Source: JAHQVI01 sp964407075 (GTDB lineage Bacteria > Pseudomonadota > Alphaproteobacteria > Rhizobiales > Rhodomicrobiaceae). From it: DNA of 8,088 bases. Made by a program: the position numbers and the translations under genes. How positions within the stretch are numbered: the stretch's first letter is position 1; every line of letters starts with the position of its first letter. The notes below the pieces were generated by a model that saw only the letters and a list, made by a program, of their open reading frames with translations, did no database searches and was not told where the DNA came from. The stretch spans positions 1 to 8,088 of the forward strand of contig CAYOUE010000150.1 in NCBI GenBank assembly GCA_964407075.1. Reading direction: 5' to 3'. Of this stretch, positions 1 through 5,100 are shown piece by piece.

Positions 1-282
1 CCGCAGCAGCTTGCGCACATCCTCGGTGGTTAGCACGCCGCCGCCTACGGTCAGCGGCATGAAGCAGCGTTCCGCCGTCCGCTGCACGACGTCGAAGATC
101 GTGTCGCGATCCTCGTGGCTGGCGGTGATGTCGAGAAAGCAGAGTTCATCTGCCCCGGCGGCGTCATAGGCTGTCGCCGCTTCGACCGGATCGCCCGCGT
201 CGCGCAGATTTACGAAATTGACGCCCTTGACGACGCGGCCATCCTTGACGTCAAGGCACGGAATGATACGGGTTTTCAGCAT
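1..282 (-). CDS. hisF: Imidazole glycerol phosphate synthase cyclase subunit HisF (N-terminal 94 codons, cut by left edge)
   Basis: HisF condenses PRFAR with ammonia supplied by HisH, giving imidazole glycerol phosphate and AICAR, in the cytoplasm. I translated the minus strand by hand from an ATG at 282. The product opens MLKTRIIPCLDVKDGRVVKG, the classic HisF start, with Cys9 and the catalytic Asp11 in the expected places. The FLDITAS strand (about residues 49-55) and the TVGGGV phosphate-binding loop (about 78-83) follow, both typical of the half-barrel. A modest GAGAG Shine-Dalgarno lies 4 nt upstream of the ATG. The frame is open to base 1, so the C-terminal part with the second catalytic Asp is outside the window. 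It lies 44 bp downstream of hisA, so the two are probably cotranscribed. hisE commonly follows hisF in alphaproteobacteria, but that would be off the left edge. Confidence 0.97.
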   Translation of the reverse strand, partial: MLKTRIIPCLDVKDGRVVKGVNFVNLRDAGDPVEAATAYDAAGADELCFLDITASHEDRDTIFDVVQRTAERCFMPLTVGGGVLTTEDVRKLLR

Positions 283-326
283 TCCGCTCTCACGAATTCG
301 GCCTTTCGCATTCCACCCTTTCCGCG

Positions 327-1082
327 TCAGCGCGCTTCCGCCTGCCGGCGGCGCTTCGCTTCGGCGACGATTGTCAACGCTTCCTGAGGATCGAGCTGGC
401 CGTCATAAAGCGCGCGGCCGGCGATCGCGCCTTCGAGCATGTCGTATTCCGGTTGCACCAGCTTCTTTACATCCTCGATGCTCGCCAGCCCCCCGGACGC
501 AATGACCGGAATCGAGACTTCGCGGGCGAGCGCCGCGGTCGCTTTGAGGTTGAGGCCGGTCAGCACGCCGTCGCGGGCGATGTCGGTGTAGATGATCGCG
601 GCGACGCCTGCGTCCTCGAAGCGTTTTGCCAGATCGGTCGCGGTCAGCTCGCTGGTCTCGGCCCAGCCTTCGATGGCGACGATCCCGTCGCGGGCGTCGA
701 TGCCCACGGCGACATGTCCGGGAAAGGCGGCCGCGGCCTCGCGCACAAGATTCGGGTCCTTGACGGACACTGTGCCCAATATGACACGGGCGACGCCTTC
801 CTTGAGCCAGTTTTCGATCTGCGCAAGAGTGCGGATCCCGCCCCCGAGCTGTACCGGGATCGACAGCACGCCAAGTATGCTGCGAACCGCCGCTGCATTC
901 ACCGGCCCGCCCTCGAAAGCGCCATTCAAATCAACGACATGCAGATATTCGAAGCCCAGACGCTGGAACGCCGCAGCCTGCGCGCCGGGATCGTCCGCAA
1001 AGACTGTCGCCTCGCTCATCAGCCCCTGCCGGAGCCGGACGCACTGGCCGTCTTTCAAATCAATGGCGGGGAACAGGATCAT
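327..1082 (-). CDS. hisA: Phosphoribosylformimino-5-aminoimidazole carboxamide ribotide isomerase HisA
   Basis: HisA isomerises ProFAR to PRFAR by an Amadori rearrangement, the step just before IGP synthase. The 251-residue product has the normal length for the family and is a complete (beta/alpha)8 barrel. Visible landmarks are FPAIDLKDG with the catalytic base Asp8, HVVDLNGAFEG (about 48-58), QLGGGIR (about 78-84), VGIDARDG with the expected general acid Asp129, YTDIARDGVLTG (165-176) and the phosphate loop IASGGLAS (194-201). The start is ATG at 1082. No good Shine-Dalgarno precedes it; the nearest AGG is about 13 nt upstream. hisF follows after 44 bp. Unlike the usual arrangement, hisH does not immediately precede it: a plus-strand gene intervenes, so hisA either has its own promoter in the A+T-rich bases just upstream or depends on readthrough antisense to that gene. 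Confidence 0.98.
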   Translation of the reverse strand: MILFPAIDLKDGQCVRLRQGLMSEATVFADDPGAQAAAFQRLGFEYLHVVDLNGAFEGGPVNAAAVRSILGVLSIPVQLGGGIRTLAQIENWLKEGVARVILGTVSVKDPNLVREAAAAFPGHVAVGIDARDGIVAIEGWAETSELTATDLAKRFEDAGVAAIIYTDIARDGVLTGLNLKATAALAREVSIPVIASGGLASIEDVKKLVQPEYDMLEGAIAGRALYDGQLDPQEALTIVAEAKRRRQAEAR

Positions 1083-1217
1083 GGGTTAATATCTGCCTAA
1101 AATTGAACAAAGCAGTCTGGAATATTTCGTCCTAATCGAGTTGCGCGTTCGAGTGCGCTCCGTTTGTCCCGCGTCCGGAGCCGTGAAGCATCCCGGAATT
1201 CTGTGACGTGGGGATCC
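1083..1217. promoter_or_regulatory. Divergent intergenic region between hisA and the Cas2-like gene
   Basis: This 135-bp gap separates the two divergent starts. The 60 bases at 1081-1140 contain only 22 G or C (37%), while the next 60 contain 38 (63%), which is closer to the surroundings. Such a dip is where a promoter for hisA (minus), for the small plus-strand gene, or for both would be expected. A plus-strand TTGAAC at 1103-1108 resembles a -35 element, but I see no convincing -10 at the right spacing. On the minus strand a GATATT lies just upstream of hisA without a matching -35. The assignment therefore rests on composition and gene geometry, not on clear promoter elements. Confidence 0.35.
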
Positions 1218-1580
1218 ATGCAGCGCTATATCATATCCTACGACCTCTACCGGCCGTCGAACAACTATTCCGAATTCACCGCCCGCATCAAGCGGCTCGG
1301 CCCGGATTGGGAGCATCCGCTCGCCAATCTCTGGATTGTCGAGACCAAACTGCTCGCCGACGAGATTCGGCATATCCTTGGCGACTATCTTACGCCGGGC
1401 GACAAGCTCTACATATGCGAGACCGGCGGCGACGAGGCCGCAATGGATCTTGCGCCGCTCGCCCATTGCAGCGTCGCCGCGGCGTCGAACAAACGCCCTT
1501 CCGGCCGCCTGCTGGCCAAGGTTCTCACTCATCCGGCCGCCCGGCGCGAATCGCGCCTGCTCATGGCCGCCACCGGATGA
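1218..1580 (+). CDS. Cas2-like ('SinR family') small protein, antisense inside the his cluster
   Basis: The product has 120 residues. Its N-terminal part resembles the Cas2-fold proteins that databases often label 'SinR family' (unrelated to the Bacillus biofilm repressor). It has a first beta strand RYIISYDL with Asp9 where Cas2 nucleases keep an aspartate, then P..NY (13-17), IKRLG (24-28), W31, NLWIVET (37-43), and GDKLYICETGG (61-71) as a late strand. This pattern is recognised by memory, not by alignment. From about residue 86 a tail follows with seven Lys/Arg and one Glu, which seems longer than in usual relatives. I chose ATG 1218 because homology begins there; a TTG at 1164 would add 18 residues. 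The Shine-Dalgarno is poor (GGGGA very close to the ATG). The gene ends 20 nt inside the hisH 3' end on the other strand. Function unknown; nucleic-acid binding or RNase activity is only a family-based guess. Confidence 0.7.
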   Translation: MQRYIISYDLYRPSNNYSEFTARIKRLGPDWEHPLANLWIVETKLLADEIRHILGDYLTPGDKLYICETGGDEAAMDLAPLAHCSVAAASNKRPSGRLLAKVLTHPAARRESRLLMAATG

Positions 1581-2211
1581 AGTTCGAAATCAGCCGGAGG
1601 CCCAGCTTCTGGCTTTTCTCGGGATGAAACTGCGTTCCGGCCACGTTGTCTTTCGTCACGATGGCCGGAACGCGCACTCCGTAATCGGTTTCGGCGAGAA
1701 TCTCGTCAGGATCCGCGCCGGTCAGGGCATAGGAGTGCACGAAATAGGCGTGCCAGCCGTCAGCGCCGGTCGGAATGCCTTCCAGCAGCGGGTGTTCGAA
1801 ACGCGCCTCCAGCGTATTCCAGCCCATATGCGGGATCTTCAGCGCCGGATCGTCCGGCTCGATGATCCTGACGTCGCCCTTGATCCAGCCGAGCCCTTCG
1901 GTCACGCGATGCTCGAAGCCGCGCTGCGACATGAGCTGCATTCCGACGCAGATACCCAGGAACGGCGCGCCCCGCCGCATGACGCTCTCCTCCAGCGCCG
2001 CCACCATGCCCTCGACAGCGCTCAAGCCGTCCCAGCAATCGCCATAGGCGCCGACGCCGGGCAGCACGATCCGTTCCGCGCCCCGCACGCGATCCGGGTC
2101 TGAAGTGACGACGATCTCATGCCCGGTTCCCGCCTCGTGGACGGCGCGTTCGAAGGCTTTCGCCGCCGAATGCAGGTTGCCCGAGCCGTAATCTATGATC
2201 GCGACAGCCAC
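1561..2211 (-). CDS. hisH: Imidazole glycerol phosphate synthase glutaminase subunit HisH
   Basis: HisH hydrolyses glutamine and passes ammonia through the HisF barrel. The 216-residue product is a full class I glutamine amidotransferase. The N-terminal strand is AIIDYGSGNL (4-13), the oxyanion region is PGVGAYGDC (51-59), the nucleophile elbow FLGICVGMQ carries Cys88, and QFHPEKS carries His196 and Glu198, completing the triad. The start codon is GTG at 2211, only 2 nt after the TGA of the upstream DUF2628 gene. With no strong Shine-Dalgarno, translation is probably coupled to that gene. The last 20 nt overlap the 3' end of the plus-strand Cas2-like gene in tail-to-tail orientation. The catalytic partner HisF is encoded in the same cluster, beyond hisA. 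Confidence 0.98.
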   Translation of the reverse strand: MAVAIIDYGSGNLHSAAKAFERAVHEAGTGHEIVVTSDPDRVRGAERIVLPGVGAYGDCWDGLSAVEGMVAALEESVMRRGAPFLGICVGMQLMSQRGFEHRVTEGLGWIKGDVRIIEPDDPALKIPHMGWNTLEARFEHPLLEGIPTGADGWHAYFVHSYALTGADPDEILAETDYGVRVPAIVTKDNVAGTQFHPEKSQKLGLRLISNFIRWRP

Positions 2212-2213
2212 GT

Positions 2214-2717
2214 TCAGCCGCCATGCGCGGGAAACATGCCGATGACCGGCACCGATGTCTGCGGCGCGCTCTCGCCCGCTGCGGGGCGGCCGGCCGCTAC
2301 TGCCGCCAACCGCTCGCGCTCACGGCGCGCCGCGGGTAGCCACTCGGCCAGAAACCGCCTTTCGCATTCGGCGAGGCTACGCCCGGAGACGACGGCCTGC
2401 AGCACATAGCCGCGCCGTTCATAGGCCGCCCGCTGGATGTCCCGCGCCTCGAAGGCGTAGATCAGGTTGAGAACGCTGAGGGCCGAGGCGATGATCTGCT
2501 CGCTGGAGCCGATCTGCGCAAGCGCGACGCTGATCCCGGCGCTGAGCAGCAGATAGATCAGCAGCCCGCGCCAGAGCCCGTTGAACAGCAGCCAGAGCGC
2601 CGGCGCGATCAGCGCGATAAATACGAAGCCTTCGCGAATGAAGACAAGTCCGTCCGCGCGTTCCGGCAGGTCGTCAGCGGAAGCGACTCGCTTTTCATAC
2701 ACCGTGTAGGTCTGCAT
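2214..2717 (-). CDS. DUF2628 family small membrane protein of the his cluster
   Basis: This 167-residue protein matches the DUF2628 pattern as I know it. A short soluble N-terminus (MQTYTVYEK) leads to FIREGFVFIALIAPALWLL, a membrane segment at about 30-47, and a second segment at about 51-69 (RGLLIYLLLSAGISVALAQ). A third, weaker hydrophobic stretch at about 75-89 ends in the conserved-looking AFEARDIQR. The C-terminal tail is Arg/Ala-rich and closes with PVIGMFPAHGG, similar to the end of alphaproteobacterial homologues. A strong Shine-Dalgarno (AGGGAG, 5 nt spacing) precedes the ATG. It starts 23 bp after hisB and ends 2 nt before hisH, so it belongs to the his transcript. Its biochemical role is not known. 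Conserved placement between hisB and hisH in alphaproteobacteria suggests a link to the pathway, or merely a stable operon passenger. Confidence 0.88.
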   Translation of the reverse strand: MQTYTVYEKRVASADDLPERADGLVFIREGFVFIALIAPALWLLFNGLWRGLLIYLLLSAGISVALAQIGSSEQIIASALSVLNLIYAFEARDIQRAAYERRGYVLQAVVSGRSLAECERRFLAEWLPAARRERERLAAVAAGRPAAGESAPQTSVPVIGMFPAHGG

Positions 2718-2740
2718 CTTTTCTCCCTGCCCAGCGCCAG

Positions 2741-3334
2741 TCAGCCGCCGAGCACGCCCTTGGTGGTCGGCAGGTCCGCCGCCTGCGCAGGGTCGATGGC
2801 GACCGCCATCCGCAGCGCCCGCGCCAATCCCTTATAGCAGGTTTCCGCAATGTGATGGGAGTTCCCGCCGTGCAGATTCTCGACATGAAGCGTGATTCCC
2901 GCATTCTGCGCGAAGGCCTGGAACCACTCGCGGAACAGCTCGGTATCCATCCCGCCGACCTTCTCGGATGGAAAGTCAACTTTCCAGACCAGATAAGACC
3001 GCCCGGAAACGTCGAGAGCGACGCGGGTCAGCGCCTCGTCCATCGGCAGCAAGGCCGAGCCGTAGCGGGTTATTCCGCGCTTGTCGCCAAGCGCCTTGGC
3101 CACGGCCTGGCCGAGCGCGATGCCGCAATCCTCAACCGTATGGTGCTGGTCAATGTGAAGATCGCCCTTCGCGCGCATCTTGATGTCGATCAGCGAATGG
3201 CGGGCCAGCTGCTCCAGCATGTGATCGAGAAAGCCGACGCCGGTGGCGATGTCATAACGGCCCGCGCCGTCCAGCGCGACCTCGACCGCGATCTCGGTTT
3301 CCTTGGTCTTTCTGTCAATCGCGGCCTGTCTCAT
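2741..3334 (-). CDS. hisB: Imidazoleglycerol-phosphate dehydratase HisB (monofunctional)
   Basis: HisB dehydrates imidazole glycerol phosphate to imidazole acetol phosphate using Mn2+. The protein shows the two pseudo-repeated metal-binding motifs of the family: FLDHML with His38, DQHHTVEDCGIALGQA with His64, His65, Glu68 and Asp69, and later GGNSHHIAETCYKGLARAL with His160, His161 and Glu164. RKTKETEI near the start is also typical. There is no N-terminal phosphatase domain, unlike the bifunctional enterobacterial enzyme. I chose ATG 3334, giving 197 residues, because AGGAA lies 8 nt upstream and the family sequence begins there. In-frame starts at 3376 (ATG) and 3427 (GTG) would add 14 or 31 residues rich in Pro, Gly and Arg and unlike the family. 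It is the first minus-strand gene of the visible his cluster and diverges from hslV. Confidence 0.97.
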   Translation of the reverse strand: MRQAAIDRKTKETEIAVEVALDGAGRYDIATGVGFLDHMLEQLARHSLIDIKMRAKGDLHIDQHHTVEDCGIALGQAVAKALGDKRGITRYGSALLPMDEALTRVALDVSGRSYLVWKVDFPSEKVGGMDTELFREWFQAFAQNAGITLHVENLHGGNSHHIAETCYKGLARALRMAVAIDPAQAADLPTTKGVLGG

Positions 3335-3376
3335 CGGACCCGTTCCTGTAGGCCGCGCGCCGGCCCGTTCCGTCAT

Positions 3377-3404
3377 CGGCCATTCCGGGCTTGCGCCCGG
3401 GCCG
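3377..3404. repeat. G+C-rich inverted repeat in the hisB-hslV intergenic region
   Basis: CCGGGC (3385-3390) and GCCCGG (3395-3400) pair perfectly around a TTGC loop. A second block, CGGC at 3377-3380 with GCCG at 3401-3404, extends the stem past a 4-nt bulge (CATT). It would form in the hisB leader if transcription starts upstream of it. There is no U tract, so it is not a standard terminator. Its core resembles, from memory, ATTCCGGGCTTG-type dispersed palindromes that are common in alphaproteobacterial intergenic DNA, so it may be a repeat-family member and not a dedicated control element. Confidence 0.5.
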
Positions 3405-3410
3405 AATAAG

Positions 3411-3439
3411 CTTGATATCCGATCCACGGTTTACGATAT
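3411..3439 (+). promoter_or_regulatory. Candidate heat-shock (RpoH-type) promoter for hslV
   Basis: CTTGAT at 3411-3416 matches the CTTGAA-like -35 of sigma-32 promoters in five of six positions. After a 15-nt spacer, TACGATAT at 3432-3439 partly fits the CCCCATNT -10. The TTGATA / 17 nt / GATATC reading would be a poor sigma-70 promoter. Transcription would begin near 3446, leaving a leader of roughly 20-25 nt before the hslV ATG. hslVU is a classic heat-shock operon, which supports the reading, but the match is imperfect. The 60 bases from 3421 are 40% G+C (24 of 60), low for this window. Confidence 0.4.
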
Positions 3440-3443
3440 CTGA
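3414..3443. repeat. Direct repeat of GATATCnGA with 21-bp period
   Basis: GATATCCGA at 3414-3422 and GATATCTGA at 3435-3443 are the same 9-mer except for one base, and each contains a 6-bp palindrome. The centres are 21 bp apart, about two helical turns, so a dimeric regulator bound at both would lie on one face of the DNA. The copies overlap the candidate -35 and -10 of hslV. In a high-G+C genome two such A+T-rich palindromes this close are noticeable, but a pair of hexamers can arise by chance. Confidence 0.4.
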
Positions 3444-3468
3444 CGAATATTTCTCAAGCCGGAACATT

Positions 3469-4035
3469 ATGACAGATCAATCTTCCCAATTTCCTCACTG
3501 GCACGGCACCACGATCCTGACGGTCCGCAAGGGCGGCAAGGTCGTCATAGCCGGAGACGGGCAGGTCTCGTTCGGCCAGACCGTCATAAAGGGCAATGCG
3601 CGCAAGGTGCGCACCATCGGCAAGGGCAACGTCATCGCCGGTTTTGCAGGCGCCACCGCCGACGCATTCACCCTGCTGGAGCGTCTGGACGCCAAGCTGG
3701 AGCAGTATCCGGAGCAGCTCATGCGCGCCTGCGTCGATCTCGCGAAAGACTGGCGCACGGACCGCTATCTGCGCCGTCTCGAAGCGATGATGATCGTCGC
3801 CGACCGGGCCAATACGCTTGTCCTGACCGGCACGGGCGACGTGCTGGAGCCGGAGCATTACATCATGGGGATCGGCTCGGGCGGAAATTACGCGCTCGCC
3901 GCGGCCCGCGCCCTGTTCGACACCGACATGGACGCCGAAACCATCGCCCGCAAGGCCATGGCCATCGCCGCCGACATCTGCGTCTACACCAACGGCAGCC
4001 TGATACTGGAACAGCTCGATGCCGAACAGCGATGA
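3469..4035 (+). CDS. hslV: ATP-dependent protease peptidase subunit HslV (ClpQ)
   Basis: HslV is the proteolytic dodecamer of the HslUV protease, an N-terminal threonine hydrolase related to the proteasome beta subunit. The product has 188 residues. After a 13-residue leader ending in WHG comes TTILTVRKGGKVVIAGDGQ, so processing after Gly13 would expose the catalytic Thr14. In mature numbering Asp17 (Asp30 here), Lys33 (Lys46) and the GSGG loop (136-139) are all present. NVIAGFAGATADAFTLLERL and DWRTDRYLRRLEAMM are further family blocks. Such short propeptides occur in alphaproteobacterial HslV. The start ATG 3469 has GGAA 5 nt upstream; an in-frame TTG at 3391 would add an unlikely extension through the promoter region. 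Its stop overlaps the next gene by 17 nt. Confidence 0.98.
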   Translation: MTDQSSQFPHWHGTTILTVRKGGKVVIAGDGQVSFGQTVIKGNARKVRTIGKGNVIAGFAGATADAFTLLERLDAKLEQYPEQLMRACVDLAKDWRTDRYLRRLEAMMIVADRANTLVLTGTGDVLEPEHYIMGIGSGGNYALAAARALFDTDMDAETIARKAMAIAADICVYTNGSLILEQLDAEQR

Positions 4036-5098
4036 GTTGGACGCCGCCGTCGAGGCAGGCGTGATCGGGCGCAGCGAGGCGGACCGGCTCGCCGGTTTCC
4101 TCGCGCAGCGTGACGCCGGGCAGGTCGCGCAGAACGATCGCGCTGCTGATGACGACGCGGAGGCGGCGCGATTCGTGCGCGGCTTCCACGACATCTTCCT
4201 GACCATCGGCGTCGTCCTTCTGCTGCTCGGCGTCGGCTACAGCTCGAACATCCTGCGCGATGGGATCTGGTTCCTGCCCGTCGCCGCCGCATCATGGGCG
4301 CTGGCCGAATATCTGTCGAAGCAGAAGCGCCTGACGCTCCCGAGCATCGCGCTGTCCATCGCCTTCGGCGTCGCCGGCGGCCTGGCGATCGACCTCATCA
4401 TCCATCTGTTTGGCGGGATCGCGCCGGCGGAAAGCCCGAGCAGCGGCGCCAATTTCCGTTCGGGCGCGCTTATCGGCGGGATCAGCGCCCTCGCCGCCTC
4501 GCTCGCCTTCTATCTGCGCTTCCGCCTGCCCTTCACGCTGGCCCAGATCGTGGCGGCCCTTGCCTTCACGCTTGCCGCGATACTCAACGCCTTCGCGCCG
4601 GACCTGACCAGCATCTACGACTCGCCGGTCTTCCTGATCCTCGGCGTGGCCGTGTTCCTGCTGGCCGTCCGCCTCGACATCAAGGACCCCGAGCGCAGGA
4701 CCATTCTGGCCGACAACGCATTCTGGCTGCATCTGGCCGCCGCGCCGCTCATCGTCCATATCGGCGTCGGCTTCGTATGGGGGCCGGACGTCGCCAATCT
4801 GAGCGCAGGGGACGCGCTCAGGATCATGGCGCTGATCGCCGCCGTCGCCTTCGTCGCGCTGCTCATCGACCGCCGGGCGATGCTGGTCGCCGGGCTGTTC
4901 TATTTCGGCGCGGCGCTGTTCGTCCTGATCCGCAACACCGCGATCGAGGAAGGCTCGGTATTCGCGATCACGCTGCTCATTCTCGGCTCCGCGCTTCTGC
5001 TTCTCGGCATCGGATGGCGCCCGGCCAGACAGTTCATCCTGACCAAGCTGACCCCACCCGGCCTCGCCCGCCGCCTGCCAACCCTCAGACAGGCATGA
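4019..5098 (+). CDS. Multi-pass membrane protein resembling DUF2157 family, between hslV and hslU
   Basis: The 359-residue protein begins with a soluble, charged helix-rich region (1-54). Its LDAAVEAGVIGRSEADRLAGFL segment resembles the N-terminal helix pair of DUF2157 membrane proteins. Nine or ten hydrophobic segments follow, roughly at 56-78, 82-99, 107-132, 150-168, 170-193, 203-220, 235-254, 267-283, 287-304 and 315-333. The basic C-terminus is RRLPTLRQA. I see no catalytic motif. The start ATG 4019 lies inside the last codons of hslV with a GGAA 7 nt upstream, and the stop overlaps an ATG just before hslU, so the gene is tightly embedded in the protease operon. Function unknown. Position suggests co-expression under heat stress and perhaps a membrane or envelope stress role, but that is inference. 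Family assignment is by general resemblance only. Confidence 0.85.
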   Translation: MPNSDELDAAVEAGVIGRSEADRLAGFLAQRDAGQVAQNDRAADDDAEAARFVRGFHDIFLTIGVVLLLLGVGYSSNILRDGIWFLPVAAASWALAEYLSKQKRLTLPSIALSIAFGVAGGLAIDLIIHLFGGIAPAESPSSGANFRSGALIGGISALAASLAFYLRFRLPFTLAQIVAALAFTLAAILNAFAPDLTSIYDSPVFLILGVAVFLLAVRLDIKDPERRTILADNAFWLHLAAAPLIVHIGVGFVWGPDVANLSAGDALRIMALIAAVAFVALLIDRRAMLVAGLFYFGAALFVLIRNTAIEEGSVFAITLLILGSALLLLGIGWRPARQFILTKLTPPGLARRLPTLRQA

Positions 5099-5100
5099 CC

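Noticed and set aside
1086..1532. A 148-codon minus-strand frame that would fill the hisH-hisA gap in the his direction
   Set aside because: No recognisable domain and Arg-rich composition. The plus-strand frame over the same bases has a coherent Cas2-like pattern. A conservation test would settle it.
1218..1580. Part of a CRISPR-Cas locus
   Set aside because: No repeat-spacer array, cas1 or other cas gene is visible; the neighbours are histidine genes. A Cas2 fold alone does not indicate CRISPR.
1164..1580. TTG 1164 as the start of the Cas2-like gene
   Set aside because: It would add 18 Arg/Ser-rich residues with no family resemblance; similarity begins at the ATG at 1218.
3335..3427. Longer HisB from GTG 3427 or ATG 3376
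   Set aside because: The extension is Pro/Gly/Arg-rich and overlaps the hairpin and the candidate control region, while ATG 3334 has AGGAA at 8 nt and matches the family start.
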